Assembly (NCBI RefSeq): GCF_017814945.1
Contig: NZ_JAGIPX010000003.1
Location: forward strand, 62,001-126,000
From: Paraburkholderia sp. LEh10
GTDB taxonomy: Bacteria; Pseudomonadota; Gammaproteobacteria; Burkholderiales; Burkholderiaceae
DNA length: 64,000 nt
Direction: 5' to 3'
Shown in pieces: positions 46,815 through 56,989 of the stretch (within the stretch, counting starts at the first letter, position 1; the number at the start of each line of letters is the position of its first letter). The notes below the pieces were generated by a model, which ran no database searches, was not told where the DNA came from, and was given only the letters and a program-made list of their open reading frames with translations. Both the position numbers and the translations under genes were made by a program.

Positions 46815-47585
46815 CTATTGCGCGGTGCGCGGCTTGCGCGGCGCCTTTTCGAAGACGGCATCGTAGAGCCAGCGCGGCGCGACATGCAGCAGCATCGCCG
46901 CGAAGCGCATCTGCCAAGGGAACACGGCGAAGCGCCTCTTGCGCTCGACGGCGTCCGCGACCTTTTGGGCGAAGCGATCCGCGTCCATCAGGAAGGGCAT
47001 CGCGTATGGATTGCGCGCCGTCATCGGCGTGCGGATATAGCCGGGCGCGATCGTGACGACCGATACGCCGAGCGGCCGCATCTCGACGCGCAGTGCTTCC
47101 AGATACTTCAGCGCCGCCGATTTCGACGCGCTATATGCGCCCGAGCCCGGCAACCCGCGTACGCCCGCGACGCTCGCAATGCCGACGAGCGTGCCTTTGC
47201 GCGCGTCGACCATCGCCTGCGCGAACGGCTCGAAGGTGGCGACCATGCCGAAGTAGTTGATGTCCATCACGTCGCGAAACGTCTGCAACTCGCCGTGACC
47301 TGTCACGGCGCCGCGGCTGATGCCCGCGTTCGCGATCACCACGTCGGGGCAGCCGTGCTGCGCGATGAACTGCTGCGCGGCGCGGGCGAGCGCGTCCGCA
47401 TCCCGTACGTCGACGCAATAGACGGAGATCGTGTTCTGCGGATGGGACTGCTGGAAGCGGGCGAGGGCGTCGCCGCGCCGGGCGACGAGGCCGAGAATCG
47501 CGCCGCGCCGCGCGTATTCGGCGGCGAGCGCTTCACCTATGCCACTGGACGCGCCGGTGATGAAAACCTTCAATGATGAGCTCAT
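46815..47585 (-). CDS. Short-chain dehydrogenase/reductase (SDR)
   Basis: The 256-residue classical SDR has TGASSGIGEALA (6-21), NAGISRGAV, IASVAGVRG with the catalytic Ser and YSASKSAALKY with Tyr and Lys. A C-terminal extension (WQMRFAAMLLHVAPRWLYD) could touch the membrane. The substrate is unknown. It is 24 bp after dsbA and only a TAG and one codon before the BtuF-like gene in the same frame. Confidence 0.9.
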   Translation of the reverse strand: MSSSLKVFITGASSGIGEALAAEYARRGAILGLVARRGDALARFQQSHPQNTISVYCVDVRDADALARAAQQFIAQHGCPDVVIANAGISRGAVTGHGELQTFRDVMDINYFGMVATFEPFAQAMVDARKGTLVGIASVAGVRGLPGSGAYSASKSAALKYLEALRVEMRPLGVSVVTIAPGYIRTPMTARNPYAMPFLMDADRFAQKVADAVERKRRFAVFPWQMRFAAMLLHVAPRWLYDAVFEKAPRKPRTAQ

Positions 47586-47609
47586 ACCGGCTGGCGTGCG
47601 TGAATCGAA

Positions 47610-48248
47610 TTACATCTTCTTCGCGCGAACCTGGGCGATCAGGTAGTCGAGCACCTGGATCGTGCCCGTCAGGCTGTTGGTCTGCGCCGGGCCTGTTTCG
47701 TACTTGCCCTGAACGGCGAGCGTCGGCACGCCTTCGATCTTGTAGTCTTCGAGCAGCTTCTTGTCACGCTGGAGCGCGCTTTGCGTCGAGAACGAGTTGT
47801 ACGCGTCCATGAACTTCTTCGGATCGACGCCGTTCTTCGCGAGGAATTTTGCCTGGTCTTCCGGCGTCAGCAGATAGTTCTTGTTGACGTGGATCTCGTG
47901 GAAGATGGTCGGCGTGAGCTGGTTCGCGAGGCCGAGCGCGTCGACCGCGTGATAGAGCTTCGAGTGCGGAATGAAGTCGTCGCGGAAGGCGACGGGCACG
48001 CGCTTGAACACGACGTCCGGGCCCTGTTTCTTGATCCACGCTTCCAGGTCCGGGTCGAACTCGTTGCAGTGCGGGCAGCCGTACCACATGAACTCGATCA
48101 CTTCGATCTTGCCGGCGGGCGCCTCGACGGGCTGCGGCGTGGACAGCACGGTGTAGTCCTTGCCAGCGACAGGCGCGGCGGGCGACGCTTGCGCAGCGCT
48201 CGCGACGATGCCGAACGAAAGAAAAAGAATGCTGAGCAGTTTTTTCAT
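47610..48248 (-). CDS. dsbA: Periplasmic thiol:disulfide oxidoreductase DsbA
   Basis: The 212-residue protein has a signal peptide (MKKLLSILFLSFGIVASAAQ), a thioredoxin fold and the DsbA active site FMWYGCPHCNEF (C58, C61), with the cis-Pro loop in GVPTLAVQGKYE. It introduces disulfides into exported proteins, recycled by DsbB. It lies between the SPOR protein and the SDR on one strand. Confidence 0.95.
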   Translation of the reverse strand: MKKLLSILFLSFGIVASAAQASPAAPVAGKDYTVLSTPQPVEAPAGKIEVIEFMWYGCPHCNEFDPDLEAWIKKQGPDVVFKRVPVAFRDDFIPHSKLYHAVDALGLANQLTPTIFHEIHVNKNYLLTPEDQAKFLAKNGVDPKKFMDAYNSFSTQSALQRDKKLLEDYKIEGVPTLAVQGKYETGPAQTNSLTGTIQVLDYLIAQVRAKKM

Positions 48249-48399
48249 GTCTTGTGAACCAATCAGGGAGGTAACGGTGGCGGGCTTTCGCGCGCCGCGA
48301 CCGTTACGGATTCGACGGCAGGCGTCTGCCGCACATGAGACTCGCGCCGCGCGTCGAAGGTTCAGCGGCGGCGCGTGACAACCTGTTACTGCGCGAGAG

Positions 48400-49203
48400 T
48401 CACTGCTTGGTGAAGCGGATCACGGCCGTGTCCACGCCCGCATCGGACAGGCGTTGGCGGGTGGTGTTCATTTCCTCGAACTTCGAGAACGGGCCGATCC
48501 GAACGCGATAGTACGTCACTCCGCCCGCATCGCGCTGCGTGACCTTCGATTCGAAGCCCTGGAACGCGAGCCGCGCGCGCTGCTGCTCGGCGTCCGCCGC
48601 CGTCCTGTATGCGCCAACCTGCAGCAGATAGCCGGTGTTCGCGTCGTTGGCGACGGGCGGCGTGCCGTTCGCGTTCGGCGTCGAGCCGGCTTTCGGCGGC
48701 TGCGTGGGCGCAATGTTCGCGGTCGTCGGCGCGCTGGTCGCGTTCGGCGCTTTCTTCGGCTGGTTCATCGCCGTCGTCGTGCCGCTGTTCGCGCCGTTAT
48801 TCCCGTTGGCGTTGTCCTGCGCGGGCTTCGGCGCGACAGCGACGCCATTGTTCGACGGGGGCACCTCGACGATCTGCGGCTCTTCGAGCATGCCCGAGGT
48901 CTGCGACTGGTTCGTGGTCTGGCCGGGCGCCGTATTGGGCGGCGCGGGCTGCGCCGCTTGCGGCACCGGCTGGCCGGGAGTCTTGCCTTGCAGCGGACGG
49001 TTCGGATCGTACTGCGGCTGGCTCGCGCCGCTATCCGAAGCGGCGGGCGGCGCGACCTTCGCGACAAACGGCGTGGGTGCGCGCGTGATGTAGAGCGCCA
49101 CCACCACCGCGATGGCCAGGCCAACGATCAGGCCTAGCACGATGCCGAGAAAAGTGCCCCCGGTCTGTTTCGATTGTTTTGTAGTGCGGCGTGGTTTTGC
49201 CAT
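48400..49203 (-). CDS. SPOR-domain inner-membrane protein (FtsN-like)
   Basis: The 267-residue protein has a short basic cytoplasmic tail, one membrane helix (FLGIVLGLIVGLAIAVVVAL), a long Pro/Ala/Asn/Gln-rich periplasmic linker and a C-terminal SPOR domain (YLLQVGAYRTAADAEQQRAR, then YYRVRIGPFSKFEEMN). SPOR domains bind denuded peptidoglycan at the division site, so a role in cell division is likely. It follows argS by 100 bp and precedes dsbA. Confidence 0.92.
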   Translation of the reverse strand: MAKPRRTTKQSKQTGGTFLGIVLGLIVGLAIAVVVALYITRAPTPFVAKVAPPAASDSGASQPQYDPNRPLQGKTPGQPVPQAAQPAPPNTAPGQTTNQSQTSGMLEEPQIVEVPPSNNGVAVAPKPAQDNANGNNGANSGTTTAMNQPKKAPNATSAPTTANIAPTQPPKAGSTPNANGTPPVANDANTGYLLQVGAYRTAADAEQQRARLAFQGFESKVTQRDAGGVTYYRVRIGPFSKFEEMNTTRQRLSDAGVDTAVIRFTKQ

Positions 49204-49303
49204 CGTCTAATTCACCTGCAAAAGGAAATCTTGAATGACCGTCGATTATAGCGACGGTCATCCGCTCGTCGTCCCAATTAAGTGCCATTAAACCGCGCGG
49301 AGA

Positions 49304-51088
49304 TTACATTTTGGCGGGCGCCGACACGCCGATCACGGCGAGGCCGTTCGCCAGCACCTGGCGCGTCGCCGCAAGCAGCGCGATGCGCGCGTTGCGCGGC
49401 GTTTCGTCGTCGACGAGAACGCGTTCGGCATTGTAGAACGAGTGAAATTCGCCCGCGAGGTCGCGCAGATAGAACGCGACCGCGTGCGGAGCGAGTTCGT
49501 CGGCGGCGTGCGTCAGCATGTCCGGGAACTCGGCGAGCTTCTGCAACAGCGCCATCGCGCGCTCGCTGTCGAGCGGCGACAGATCGAAGGACGGCAGCAT
49601 CATTTCATCGGCGGCGTAGCGCGACTTCCATTCGCTAATCACCGAGCAGATGCGCGCGTGCGCGTACTGCACGTAGTACACCGGGTTCTCGTCGTTCTGC
49701 TTGAGCGCGAGATCGACGTCGAACACGAATTCCGTGTCGGCCTTGCGCGAGATCAGGAAGAAGCGCACGGCGTCGCGGCCGCGGCGGATCGTCTCTTCGT
49801 CGAGCAGATCGGGCGCGGCTTCCTGGCCCGGCAGCGCGCCGCCCGACCATTCGATCAGATCACGCACCGTCACGTAGCTGCCCGCGCGCTTCGAGATTTT
49901 GACTTCCTGGCCGTCGCGCATCACGGTGACCATCTTGTGCAGCACGTAGTCGGGGTAGCCCTTCGGAATGCCGATGCCGAGTCCCTGCAGTCCGGCGCGC
50001 ACCCGCGCGATCGTGCCGTGATGGTCCGAGCCCTGGATATTGATGACCTTCGTGAAGCCACGCTCCCACTTGGTCTCGTGATACGCGACGTCGGGCACGA
50101 AGTACGTGTACGTGCCGTCGGACTTGCGCATCACGCGGTCTTTGTCGTCGCCGTCGTCGGTGGTGCGCAGCCACAGCGCGCCGTCCTGCTCGTACGTCTT
50201 GCCCGCTGCGATCAGTTCGTTCACCGTCTTCTCGACGCGGCCTTCCGTGTATAGCGACGATTCGAGGTAGTACTGGTCGAACTTCACGCCGAACGCCTGC
50301 AGGTCCATATCCTGCTCATGACGCAGATAGGCGACGGCGAAACGGCGGATGGCCTCGAGGTTGTCCGCGTCGCCCGCGCCCTTGACGGGCTCGCCGTCGC
50401 TGGCCGATACGGTTTCGCCGTTCAGGTAGTCGCGCGCGATGTCGGCGATGTATTCGCCGTTGTACGCGGCTTCCGGCCAGCCGGCGTCGCCCGGCTTCAG
50501 GCCGCGGGCGCGGGCCTGCGTCGAGATCGCGAGGTTGCCGATCTGCACGCCCGCGTCGTTGTAGTAGAACTCGCGATGCACGTCATAGCCCTGCGACGCG
50601 AGCACATTCGACATCGCGTCGCCGAGCGCGGCCTGGCGGCCGTGGCCGACGTGCAACGGGCCCGTCGGGTTGGCCGACACGAACTCGACCAGCACGCGCT
50701 TGCCGGCGTCGCGCTGCGAGCGGCCGAACGCTGCGCGCTGTGCGAACACGGCGGCGATCACGGCCTGCTTGGAAGCCGCCGACAGGCGCAGATTGATGAA
50801 GCCCGGACCGGCCACTTCGGCGCTTTCGACGAGGCCCGCGGCTTGCGGATGAGCGAGCAGCGCATCGACGATCTGTTGCGCGAGCTGGCGTGGATTGCTG
50901 CGCAGCGGCTTGGCGATCTGCATGGCGATGTTGCACGCGACGTCGCCATGCGCGGCGACCTTGGGTCGTTCGAGCACGATGGCGGGTGCGATGAACGCGG
51001 CTTCGGATGCACCTTGAGTGGCCTGGGCGACCTGCTTGACCACGTCGGTCAACAGGGTTTCGAGAGTGTGTTTGTGTGCAGGCAGCAT
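49304..51088 (-). CDS. argS: Arginyl-tRNA synthetase
   Basis: The 594-residue class I synthetase has the N-terminal tRNA-contact domain, the HIGH equivalent [15 protein letters not shown], the KMSKS equivalent KISKRAGS and the C-terminal anticodon-binding domain ([13 protein letters not shown]). It charges tRNA(Arg). The ATG at 51088 is the family-like start ([19 protein letters not shown]). It heads argS, SPOR, dsbA, SDR, btuF-like, all minus strand. Confidence 0.96.
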   Translation of the reverse strand: MLPAHKHTLETLLTDVVKQVAQATQGASEAAFIAPAIVLERPKVAAHGDVACNIAMQIAKPLRSNPRQLAQQIVDALLAHPQAAGLVESAEVAGPGFINLRLSAASKQAVIAAVFAQRAAFGRSQRDAGKRVLVEFVSANPTGPLHVGHGRQAALGDAMSNVLASQGYDVHREFYYNDAGVQIGNLAISTQARARGLKPGDAGWPEAAYNGEYIADIARDYLNGETVSASDGEPVKGAGDADNLEAIRRFAVAYLRHEQDMDLQAFGVKFDQYYLESSLYTEGRVEKTVNELIAAGKTYEQDGALWLRTTDDGDDKDRVMRKSDGTYTYFVPDVAYHETKWERGFTKVINIQGSDHHGTIARVRAGLQGLGIGIPKGYPDYVLHKMVTVMRDGQEVKISKRAGSYVTVRDLIEWSGGALPGQEAAPDLLDEETIRRGRDAVRFFLISRKADTEFVFDVDLALKQNDENPVYYVQYAHARICSVISEWKSRYAADEMMLPSFDLSPLDSERAMALLQKLAEFPDMLTHAADELAPHAVAFYLRDLAGEFHSFYNAERVLVDDETPRNARIALLAATRQVLANGLAVIGVSAPAKM

Positions 51089-51494
51089 GCTTGTTGCGAG
51101 TCCAGTGAGGCAGTCCGATGAAGCGGGGCAGCGCCGAAAACGGCGTGAAGCCGTCGGCGGCGTGGAAAGCGCCTGAGCGCCACATGCGACGCCGGCGCGA
51201 CCCCGCGGCCGCGCGGCCGCGCGGATGGCGCTTCGGGCGCGGGCCGTGGCGACAGTGCGAACACGCGCGGCCATGAAGGCGCAGCGTGCCCGGGCGCACG
51301 ACGGCGAGCTTTTTCCGTCAAGCCGGATTTTAGCAGGTGCTAATATGTCCAATGAGATGCCCGGCAAGGGCCGTGGCCGCCAGCCCGCCGCCGGAGGGTG
51401 GGCCGGCGCGCCAACGGAACCCGCGCGGCTGGCCGCGGGGCATCATGCGGCTGGCCGCGCGAGAAGCCACCAAAACGAAAAGGGAACCGTCATC
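51089..51494. other. Divergent gap between argS and DUF1840 gene
   Basis: This 406-bp GC-rich region holds both promoters by position. A near-palindromic run CGCGGCCGCGCGGCCGCG lies at 51204-51221. No gene is supported. Confidence 0.4.
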
Positions 51495-51821
51495 ATGCTG
51501 ATCACTTTCAAGTGCCGCTCCGCGCCCGATGTGGTGATGCTGGAGAATCTCGCCCAGTACCTGCTGGGGATCATCGGCAAGCGGCTCGGCCAGCGCGGCG
51601 TCATCAACCACGATGAACTGGGCGTTGCGATCTCGAAGCTCGAAGCGGCCATCGTCACCGACAAGCAGGAGCGTGCGGAGCATGAAGGCCACTTCCACGA
51701 AGGGGAGGATGGCCACGAGCACCACGAGCTTCCGATCGGCCTCGCGCAGCGCGCGTTCCCGTTCCTCGACATGCTGCGCGCCGCGCAGAAGGACAACACG
51801 GATATCGTTTGGGGTTTGTGA
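51495..51821 (+). CDS. DUF1840 protein with a His/Glu-rich segment
   Basis: The 108-residue protein begins MLITFKCRSAPDVVMLENLA, the DUF1840 signature, and ends LAQRAFPFLDMLRAAQKDN. Between them is an acidic and histidine-rich stretch (HEGHFHEGEDGHEHHE) that could bind metal. Its function is unknown. AAAAGGGAACC precedes the ATG. It is followed by a bidirectional terminator. Confidence 0.87.
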   Translation: MLITFKCRSAPDVVMLENLAQYLLGIIGKRLGQRGVINHDELGVAISKLEAAIVTDKQERAEHEGHFHEGEDGHEHHELPIGLAQRAFPFLDMLRAAQKDNTDIVWGL

Positions 51822-51930
51822 CGCGCGGCTCGCGCTTCGGCGAGATCGGGTGCGCGCAGCCGTGTGATGGCGGCGCTCACGCCGCATGGGTCTGCGCCTG
51901 AACTGCGCGTACGGAGTCCAGAAGCAGAAA

Positions 51931-51955
51931 AGCCCGTCACTGAACGGGCTTTTTC
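51931..51955. terminator. Bidirectional terminator
   Basis: AGCCCGT (51931-51937) pairs with ACGGGCT (51944-51950), loop CACTGA, with TTTT after it on the plus strand and TTTTCT after it on the minus strand. It serves the DUF1840 gene and the convergent small secreted protein. Confidence 0.85.
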
Positions 51956-51976
51956 ATTTGCCGCGGCGCTTGCGCG

Positions 51977-52183
51977 TTACTGGCTCGCGGCGTCCGGCGC
52001 CGTCGCCGGAGCGGACGCGCCGTTCTTCGTCTTGTTCTTTTTCGGCTTCTTCACGTGCTTGACGGTGGGCGGCGAGTACGAGCTCACCGCGCTCGATCCG
52101 CCGGGAGCCTGAGGCTGGGCCTCGGACAGCGGCGCAATGGCGGCAAGCGATAACGCGGTCAACATCAGCGTCAGCTTCTTCAT
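51977..52183 (-). CDS. Small secreted Lys/Pro-rich protein
   Basis: The 68-residue protein has a signal peptide (KKLTLMLTALSLAAIAPLSEA, likely cut before QPQAP) and a short mature part rich in Pro, Ser and Lys (VKHVKKPKKNKTKNG). The ATG at 52183 has GGAG nine bases upstream. No family is recognised. It should be periplasmic and basic. Confidence 0.65.
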   Translation of the reverse strand: MKKLTLMLTALSLAAIAPLSEAQPQAPGGSSAVSSYSPPTVKHVKKPKKNKTKNGASAPATAPDAASQ

Positions 52184-52280
52184 ACGATTATTCTCCGTTG
52201 ACGGTTGCAAGTCGTTGAGCCGACGCGTTTTTCGGTCGCGTCTGGCGGGTTCGCGGGATGCAGCGATTTCAGTCTACAAA

Positions 52281-52317
52281 GCCGAAAATATTCGCTGGGC
52301 CTTTCAGCCGGAATATT
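52281..52317 (-). terminator. Probable terminator of the metH operon
   Basis: AATATTC (52287-52293) pairs with GAATATT (52311-52317), with an inner stem GCTG/CAGC and a 2-nt bulge. On the minus strand the hairpin is followed by TTTTCGGCTTT. It lies 44 bp past the stop of the long methionine synthase gene. Confidence 0.55.
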
Positions 52318-52360
52318 CAGCCTTCGGCCAGCGATATATTCCTGCCACGCGCTCCCCCGC

Positions 52361-55078
52361 TTACAGCAGCGGCGCGAGCGCGCGCTCCGCGTCCGTCTTC
52401 GACAGCGACATGCGCCGCGCGTAGTCTTCGAGCTGGTCCTGGCCGATCTTGCCGACGGAGAAGTAGGTGCTTTCCGGGTGCGCCAGATAGAAGCCGGAAA
52501 CGCTCGCGGCGGGCAGCATCGCCAGCGACTCGGTCACGCTCATGCCGATCTCGTCGACTTGCAGCGTGACGAACATGTCGCGCTTGACGAGGTGATCCGG
52601 ACACGCGGGATAGCCGGGCGCGGGACGGATGCCGCGATACTTCTCGGCGATCAACTCGTCGTTGGACAGCGTTTCGTCGTGGGCGTAGCCCCACAGGTCG
52701 CGGCGCACGCGCGCGTGCATCGCTTCGGCGAACGCTTCCGCGAGGCGGTCGGCGAGCGCCTTCAGCATGATCGCGCTGTAGTCGTCGTGATCCTGCTCGA
52801 ACTGCTTTTCCTTCGCATCGACGCCGAGACCCGCCGTGACCGCGAACATGCCGATATAGTCGGCGACGCCCGAGTCCTTCGGCGCGATGAAGTCCGCGAG
52901 TGACCGGTTTGCGCGCATCACGCCATCCACCACGGGGCGCACGCTTTGCTGGCGGACGTTGCGCCACGTCAGCGCGACTTCGGTGCGCGACTCGTCCGTG
53001 TAGATTTCGATGTCGTCGTCGTTGACCGTGTTGGCGGGCAGCAGCGCAATCACGCCGTTCGCGGTGAGCCAGCGGCCCTGGATCAGCCGCGCGAGCATCG
53101 ACTTCGCATCGGAGAACACGCGCCGCGCCGATTCGCCAACGATCTCGTCGTTGAGGATGGCGGGATACGGCCCGGCGAGATCCCACGTCTGGAAGAACGG
53201 ACCCCAGTCGATGTAGTTCGCGAGCTCGTTCAGGTCATAGTTTCTGAACACGCGGCGGCCGATGAACTTCGGCTTCACAGGCTGATAGGCGCTCCAGTCG
53301 ATCTTCGTCTTGTTCGCGCGCGCCTGCTCGAGCGTGACGAGCGGCAGTGCCTTCTTGTTCGCGTGCTGGTCGCGGATGCGGTCGTAGTCGGTCTTGAGTT
53401 CGTCGAGATACTTCGCCGCGCCTTCATCCGACAGCAGGTTCGACGCCACCGACACCGAACGCGACGCATCGGGCACATACACCACGGGGCCTTCATAGTT
53501 CGGCGCGATCTTGACGGCCGTATGCACGCGCGACGTCGTCGCGCCGCCGATCAGAAGCGGAATCTTCTTCACGCGGAAGTAGTCGTCGCGCTGCATTTCC
53601 GACGCGACGTAGGCCATCTCTTCGAGCGACGGCGTGATCAGCCCCGACAGTCCGATGATGTCCGCGCCTTCGACTTTCGCCTTCGCGAGAATCTCGTTGC
53701 ACGGGACCATCACGCCCATGTTGACCACTTCGAAGTTATTGCACTGAAGCACAACGGAGACGATGTTCTTGCCGATATCGTGCACGTCGCCCTTCACCGT
53801 CGCGATCACGATCTTGCCTTTCGCGCGCACGTCGCCGCCTGCTTCGGCGAGCTGGCGCTTCTCTTCTTCGATGAAGGGAATGAGATGGGCGACAGCCTGC
53901 TTCATCACGCGTGCCGACTTCACGACTTGCGGCAGGAACATCTTGCCCTGGCCGAACAGGTCGCCGACGATGTTCATGCCGTCCATCAGCGGGCCTTCGA
54001 TCACGTTGATGGGGCGGCCGCCGCTGCCCATGATCTTGACGCGCGCTTCCTCGGTATCTTCGACGATGAAGTTCGTGATGCCGTGCACGAGCGCATGCGC
54101 GAGACGCTGCTCGACGCCCTGGTTGCGCCACTCGAGGTTCTCTTCTTTCTTCGCCGCGCCCGTCTTGAACTTGTCGGCGATTTCGAGCAGACGGTCGGTT
54201 GCGTCTTCGCGGCGATTCAGCACGACGTCTTCGACACGCTCGCGCAATTCGGTGTCGAGATCGGCATACACGCCCAACTGGCCCGCGTTGACGATGCCCA
54301 TGTCCATGCCCGCCTGAATCGCGTGATAGAGGAACACGGTATGGATCGCTTCGCGCACCGGGTCGTTGCCGCGAAACGAGAACGACACGTTCGACACGCC
54401 GCCGCTCACCTTCGCATACGGCAGGTTCTGCTTGATCCAGCGCGTCGCTTCGATGAAGTCGACGGCATAGTTGTTGTGCTCTTCGATGCCTGTCGCAATG
54501 GCGAAGATGTTCGGGTCGAAGATGACGTCTTCCGGCGCGAAGCCGACTTCGTTGACGAGAACGTCATACGAGCGCTTGCAGATTTCCGTCTTGCGCTTGA
54601 ACGTGTCGGCCTGGCCTTGCTCGTCGAAGGCCATCACGACGGCTGCGGCGCCGTAGCGGCGAATCAGTTTAGCCTGGCGGCGGAAGCTCTCTTCGCCTTC
54701 CTTCAGCGAGATCGAGTTGACGATCGCCTTGCCCTGCACGCACTTCAGGCCCGCTTCGATCACATCCCACTTCGACGAGTCGATCATGATCGGCACGCGC
54801 GCGATGTCCGGCTCCGATGCAATCAGATTCATGAAGCGCACCATCGCCGCTTTCGAATCGAGCATCGCTTCGTCCATGTTCACGTCGATGACCTGCGCGC
54901 CGTTTTCGACCTGCTGGCGCGCGACGGCGAGCGCTTCGTCGAACTGGCCGTTCAGGATCATCCGCGCGAATGCCTTCGAGCCCGTCACATTCGTGCGTTC
55001 GCCGACGTTGATGAAGAGCGTCCCCGAAGTGACGTTGAACGGCTCGAGGCCGGAAAGGCGCATCGTATGATCGGTCAT
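52361..55078 (-). CDS. metH: Methionine synthase, folate/cobalamin/activation part (split MetH)
   Basis: This 905-residue protein holds three of the four MetH modules: pterin-binding domain ([18 protein letters not shown], near the start), the cobalamin-cap and B12 domain ([10 protein letters not shown] with the base-off cobalt His) and the C-terminal SAM-binding activation domain ([15 protein letters not shown]). The homocysteine-binding module is encoded by the separate upstream gene. It transfers a methyl group from methyltetrahydrofolate through cobalamin to homocysteine. The ATG at 55078 begins at the pterin domain, 68 bp after the other gene. Confidence 0.94.
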   Translation of the reverse strand: MTDHTMRLSGLEPFNVTSGTLFINVGERTNVTGSKAFARMILNGQFDEALAVARQQVENGAQVIDVNMDEAMLDSKAAMVRFMNLIASEPDIARVPIMIDSSKWDVIEAGLKCVQGKAIVNSISLKEGEESFRRQAKLIRRYGAAAVVMAFDEQGQADTFKRKTEICKRSYDVLVNEVGFAPEDVIFDPNIFAIATGIEEHNNYAVDFIEATRWIKQNLPYAKVSGGVSNVSFSFRGNDPVREAIHTVFLYHAIQAGMDMGIVNAGQLGVYADLDTELRERVEDVVLNRREDATDRLLEIADKFKTGAAKKEENLEWRNQGVEQRLAHALVHGITNFIVEDTEEARVKIMGSGGRPINVIEGPLMDGMNIVGDLFGQGKMFLPQVVKSARVMKQAVAHLIPFIEEEKRQLAEAGGDVRAKGKIVIATVKGDVHDIGKNIVSVVLQCNNFEVVNMGVMVPCNEILAKAKVEGADIIGLSGLITPSLEEMAYVASEMQRDDYFRVKKIPLLIGGATTSRVHTAVKIAPNYEGPVVYVPDASRSVSVASNLLSDEGAAKYLDELKTDYDRIRDQHANKKALPLVTLEQARANKTKIDWSAYQPVKPKFIGRRVFRNYDLNELANYIDWGPFFQTWDLAGPYPAILNDEIVGESARRVFSDAKSMLARLIQGRWLTANGVIALLPANTVNDDDIEIYTDESRTEVALTWRNVRQQSVRPVVDGVMRANRSLADFIAPKDSGVADYIGMFAVTAGLGVDAKEKQFEQDHDDYSAIMLKALADRLAEAFAEAMHARVRRDLWGYAHDETLSNDELIAEKYRGIRPAPGYPACPDHLVKRDMFVTLQVDEIGMSVTESLAMLPAASVSGFYLAHPESTYFSVGKIGQDQLEDYARRMSLSKTDAERALAPLL

Positions 55079-55146
55079 GGTTTGTGCGTGTTTCGTCAGT
55101 GCTTCGATGTTCTCGTGCGATACAGCGTTCGCGTGCTTCGGCGGCC

Positions 55147-56214
55147 TTATGCGGCGTCGCGATACTGGCCCGGCCACTTGCGCGGCTTCACATCGTTCAG
55201 CGCCTTCGCGATGGCGGCGATGTGTTCCGGCGTCGTGCCGCAGCAGCCGCCCGCGATGTTCACGAGACCTGCCTGCGCGAACTCCTTCAGAAGGCCCGAG
55301 GTGTCGGCGGGCAGTTCGTCGAAGCCCGTGTCGCTCATCGGATTTGGCAGGCCGGCGTTCGGATAGCACGACACATAGGTGTCGCAAAGCTTCGCCAGTT
55401 CCGCGATGTACGGGCGCATCAGCGCCGCGCCCAGCGCGCAGTTCAGGCCGAACGTGAGCGGCTTTGCGTGACGCAGCGAATTCCAGAACGCCTCGACCGT
55501 TTGTCCCGACAGAATGCGGCCCGACGCGTCTGTCACCGTGCCCGAGATCATGATCGGCAGGCGCTCGCCCGTGTCGTCGAACAGTTCGTCGAGCGCGAAC
55601 AGCGCCGCTTTCGCGTTGAGCGTGTCGAAGATCGTTTCGACGAGGAACAGATCGGCGCCGCCTTCCATCAGCGCTTTCGCCTGGTCGTAGTAGGCGGCGC
55701 GCAACTCGTCGAACGTGACGTTGCGCGCGCCGGGATCGTTGACGTCGGGCGAGATGCTGGCCGTCTTCGGCGTCGGCCCGATGGCGCCCGCGACGAAGCG
55801 CGGCTTGTCGGGCGTCGAGTACTGGTCGCAGGCCGCGCGCGCGAGCTTCGCGGATTCGAGGTTCATCTGCGCGACGAGCTCTTCCATCCCGTAGTCGGCT
55901 TGCGCGACGGTCGTTGCACCAAACGTGTTCGTCTCGATGATGTCGGCGCCCGCAGCGAGATACTGCTCGTGAATCTCGCGGATGATCTGAGGCTGCGTGA
56001 TCGACAGCAGTTCGTTGTTGCCCTTGATGTCGCGCGGATAGTCCTTGAAGCGCTCGCCGCGATAGGCGGCTTCATCGAGCTTGTAGCGCTGGATCATCGT
56101 GCCCATCGCGCCGTCCAGGATCAGGATGCGCGATTCGAGCAACGCGGGCAGGGCAGCGCCGCGCGTATAGGCGGGCGACGGGGCTGAGGGGGCTGACGGG
56201 GCGGGCTGGTTCAT
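55147..56214 (-). CDS. metH: Homocysteine S-methyltransferase part of split methionine synthase
   Basis: The 355-residue protein is the N-terminal MetH module as a separate gene: [31 protein letters not shown], and the zinc cysteines in GLNCALGA and [11 protein letters not shown]. It binds homocysteine and zinc and must work with the downstream 905-residue protein. The ATG at 56214 was chosen; an open frame continues upstream through the 15-bp repeats but encodes an unrelated hydrophobic repeat. This split form is, to my memory, usual in Burkholderia. Confidence 0.93.
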   Translation of the reverse strand: MNQPAPSAPSAPSPAYTRGAALPALLESRILILDGAMGTMIQRYKLDEAAYRGERFKDYPRDIKGNNELLSITQPQIIREIHEQYLAAGADIIETNTFGATTVAQADYGMEELVAQMNLESAKLARAACDQYSTPDKPRFVAGAIGPTPKTASISPDVNDPGARNVTFDELRAAYYDQAKALMEGGADLFLVETIFDTLNAKAALFALDELFDDTGERLPIMISGTVTDASGRILSGQTVEAFWNSLRHAKPLTFGLNCALGAALMRPYIAELAKLCDTYVSCYPNAGLPNPMSDTGFDELPADTSGLLKEFAQAGLVNIAGGCCGTTPEHIAAIAKALNDVKPRKWPGQYRDAA

Positions 56215-56437
56215 GGTCTGATCGGGCTCGCGCCGGCGCACTCGGCCGGCTTGTTCAGGAAACTCAATATTGTAGCCGCATGGCCGCGTACGCGCCGGGC
56301 GCGCCAGCCGCCCAAGGGTTGCCTGCGGGATTGCCGGCGCGCGAGGCGCGGCAGTTGCTGCGAATGAAGCGCCGGAAGTATTTGTTTCGCTGTTTGCGCA
56401 ACGTTGTCGCTCAGCGTCTCGCGCCGTGTTGCACGAA

Positions 56438-56530
56438 GCAGCCAGACAAAAGCAGGCAGACCAAAGCAGGCAGACAAAAAGCAGGCAGACAAAAAGCAGG
56501 CAGACAAAAAGCAGGCAGACAAAAAGCAGG
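56438..56530. repeat. Tandem repeat, about six 14-15-bp units
   Basis: The unit GCAGGCAGACAAAAA repeats at 56466, 56481, 56496 and 56511 exactly, with two degenerate 14-bp copies before (56438, 56452) and a partial one after. The array lies between the DUF3567 terminator and the metH start in a 401-bp gap. It would encode LLFVC repeats on the minus strand. Confidence 0.92.
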
Positions 56531-56535
56531 CCCAA

Positions 56536-56568
56536 ATGAAAAACCCCGCCCGGAAAGCCGGACGGGGT
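56536..56568 (-). terminator. Terminator of the DUF3567 gene
   Basis: On the minus strand CCCCGTCCGG-CTTT-CCGGGCGGGG forms a 10-bp stem with one mismatch, followed by TTTTTCATTTG. It starts about 50 bp after the stop at 56616. Confidence 0.88.
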
Positions 56569-56615
56569 CGATTGGAACGTGTCGCCTTACGACGGGCGAG
56601 GCTCGCGCCCGCTGG

Positions 56616-56873
56616 TCAGTGAAGAATGACCGGTTGATTCATCAGGCTGTCGAATTGACCGAGAAATTCGTCCACTTCGTCGAGCGTCGGCTCGTCTTCG
56701 ATCAACTTTTGCACGTTTTCGCGAAAACTGGCTGCCATCGCACCGTCGATGTAAATCTCGCGCTGCGTATTCTTGTCGACGATCTCATACCCGCCGGACT
56801 TCATCGAGATATGGCCGTCTTGCGGCGGGAACTCGACGACACAGTAGTTGGGGCTGTTGTAGATCATTTGCAT
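56616..56873 (-). CDS. DUF3567 (BTH_I0359-type) small protein
   Basis: The 85-residue protein begins MQMIYNSPNYCVVEFPPQDG and ends with a FLGQFDSLMNQPV segment. It matches the beta-proteobacterial DUF3567 family in length and sequence as I recall. The function is unknown; it is soluble with a beta-rich start and helical end. It is a single gene with its own terminator. Confidence 0.9.
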   Translation of the reverse strand: MQMIYNSPNYCVVEFPPQDGHISMKSGGYEIVDKNTQREIYIDGAMAASFRENVQKLIEDEPTLDEVDEFLGQFDSLMNQPVILH

Positions 56874-56989
56874 GGCGACACTCCTTATTTCCGATGGCTC
56901 CGGGCCAGTGTTGCACCGTAGATGGAGCCCCTGGTTTGGAATTCAAGGGGTGGGTCCGGCCTGATGCGATCAGTCTCCGAACCTATCGG

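Noticed and set aside
52946..55366. 806-codon plus-strand open frame opposite metH
   Set aside because: It is antisense to the conserved methionine synthase gene; the product is Arg/His/Val-biased with no recognisable domain.
56215..56535. N-terminal extension of the homocysteine methyltransferase frame with LLFVC repeats
   Set aside because: The hydrophobic repeat comes from the 15-bp array, and the sequence between it and the conserved domain is Arg-rich and unlike MetH; the ATG at 56214 fits the family.
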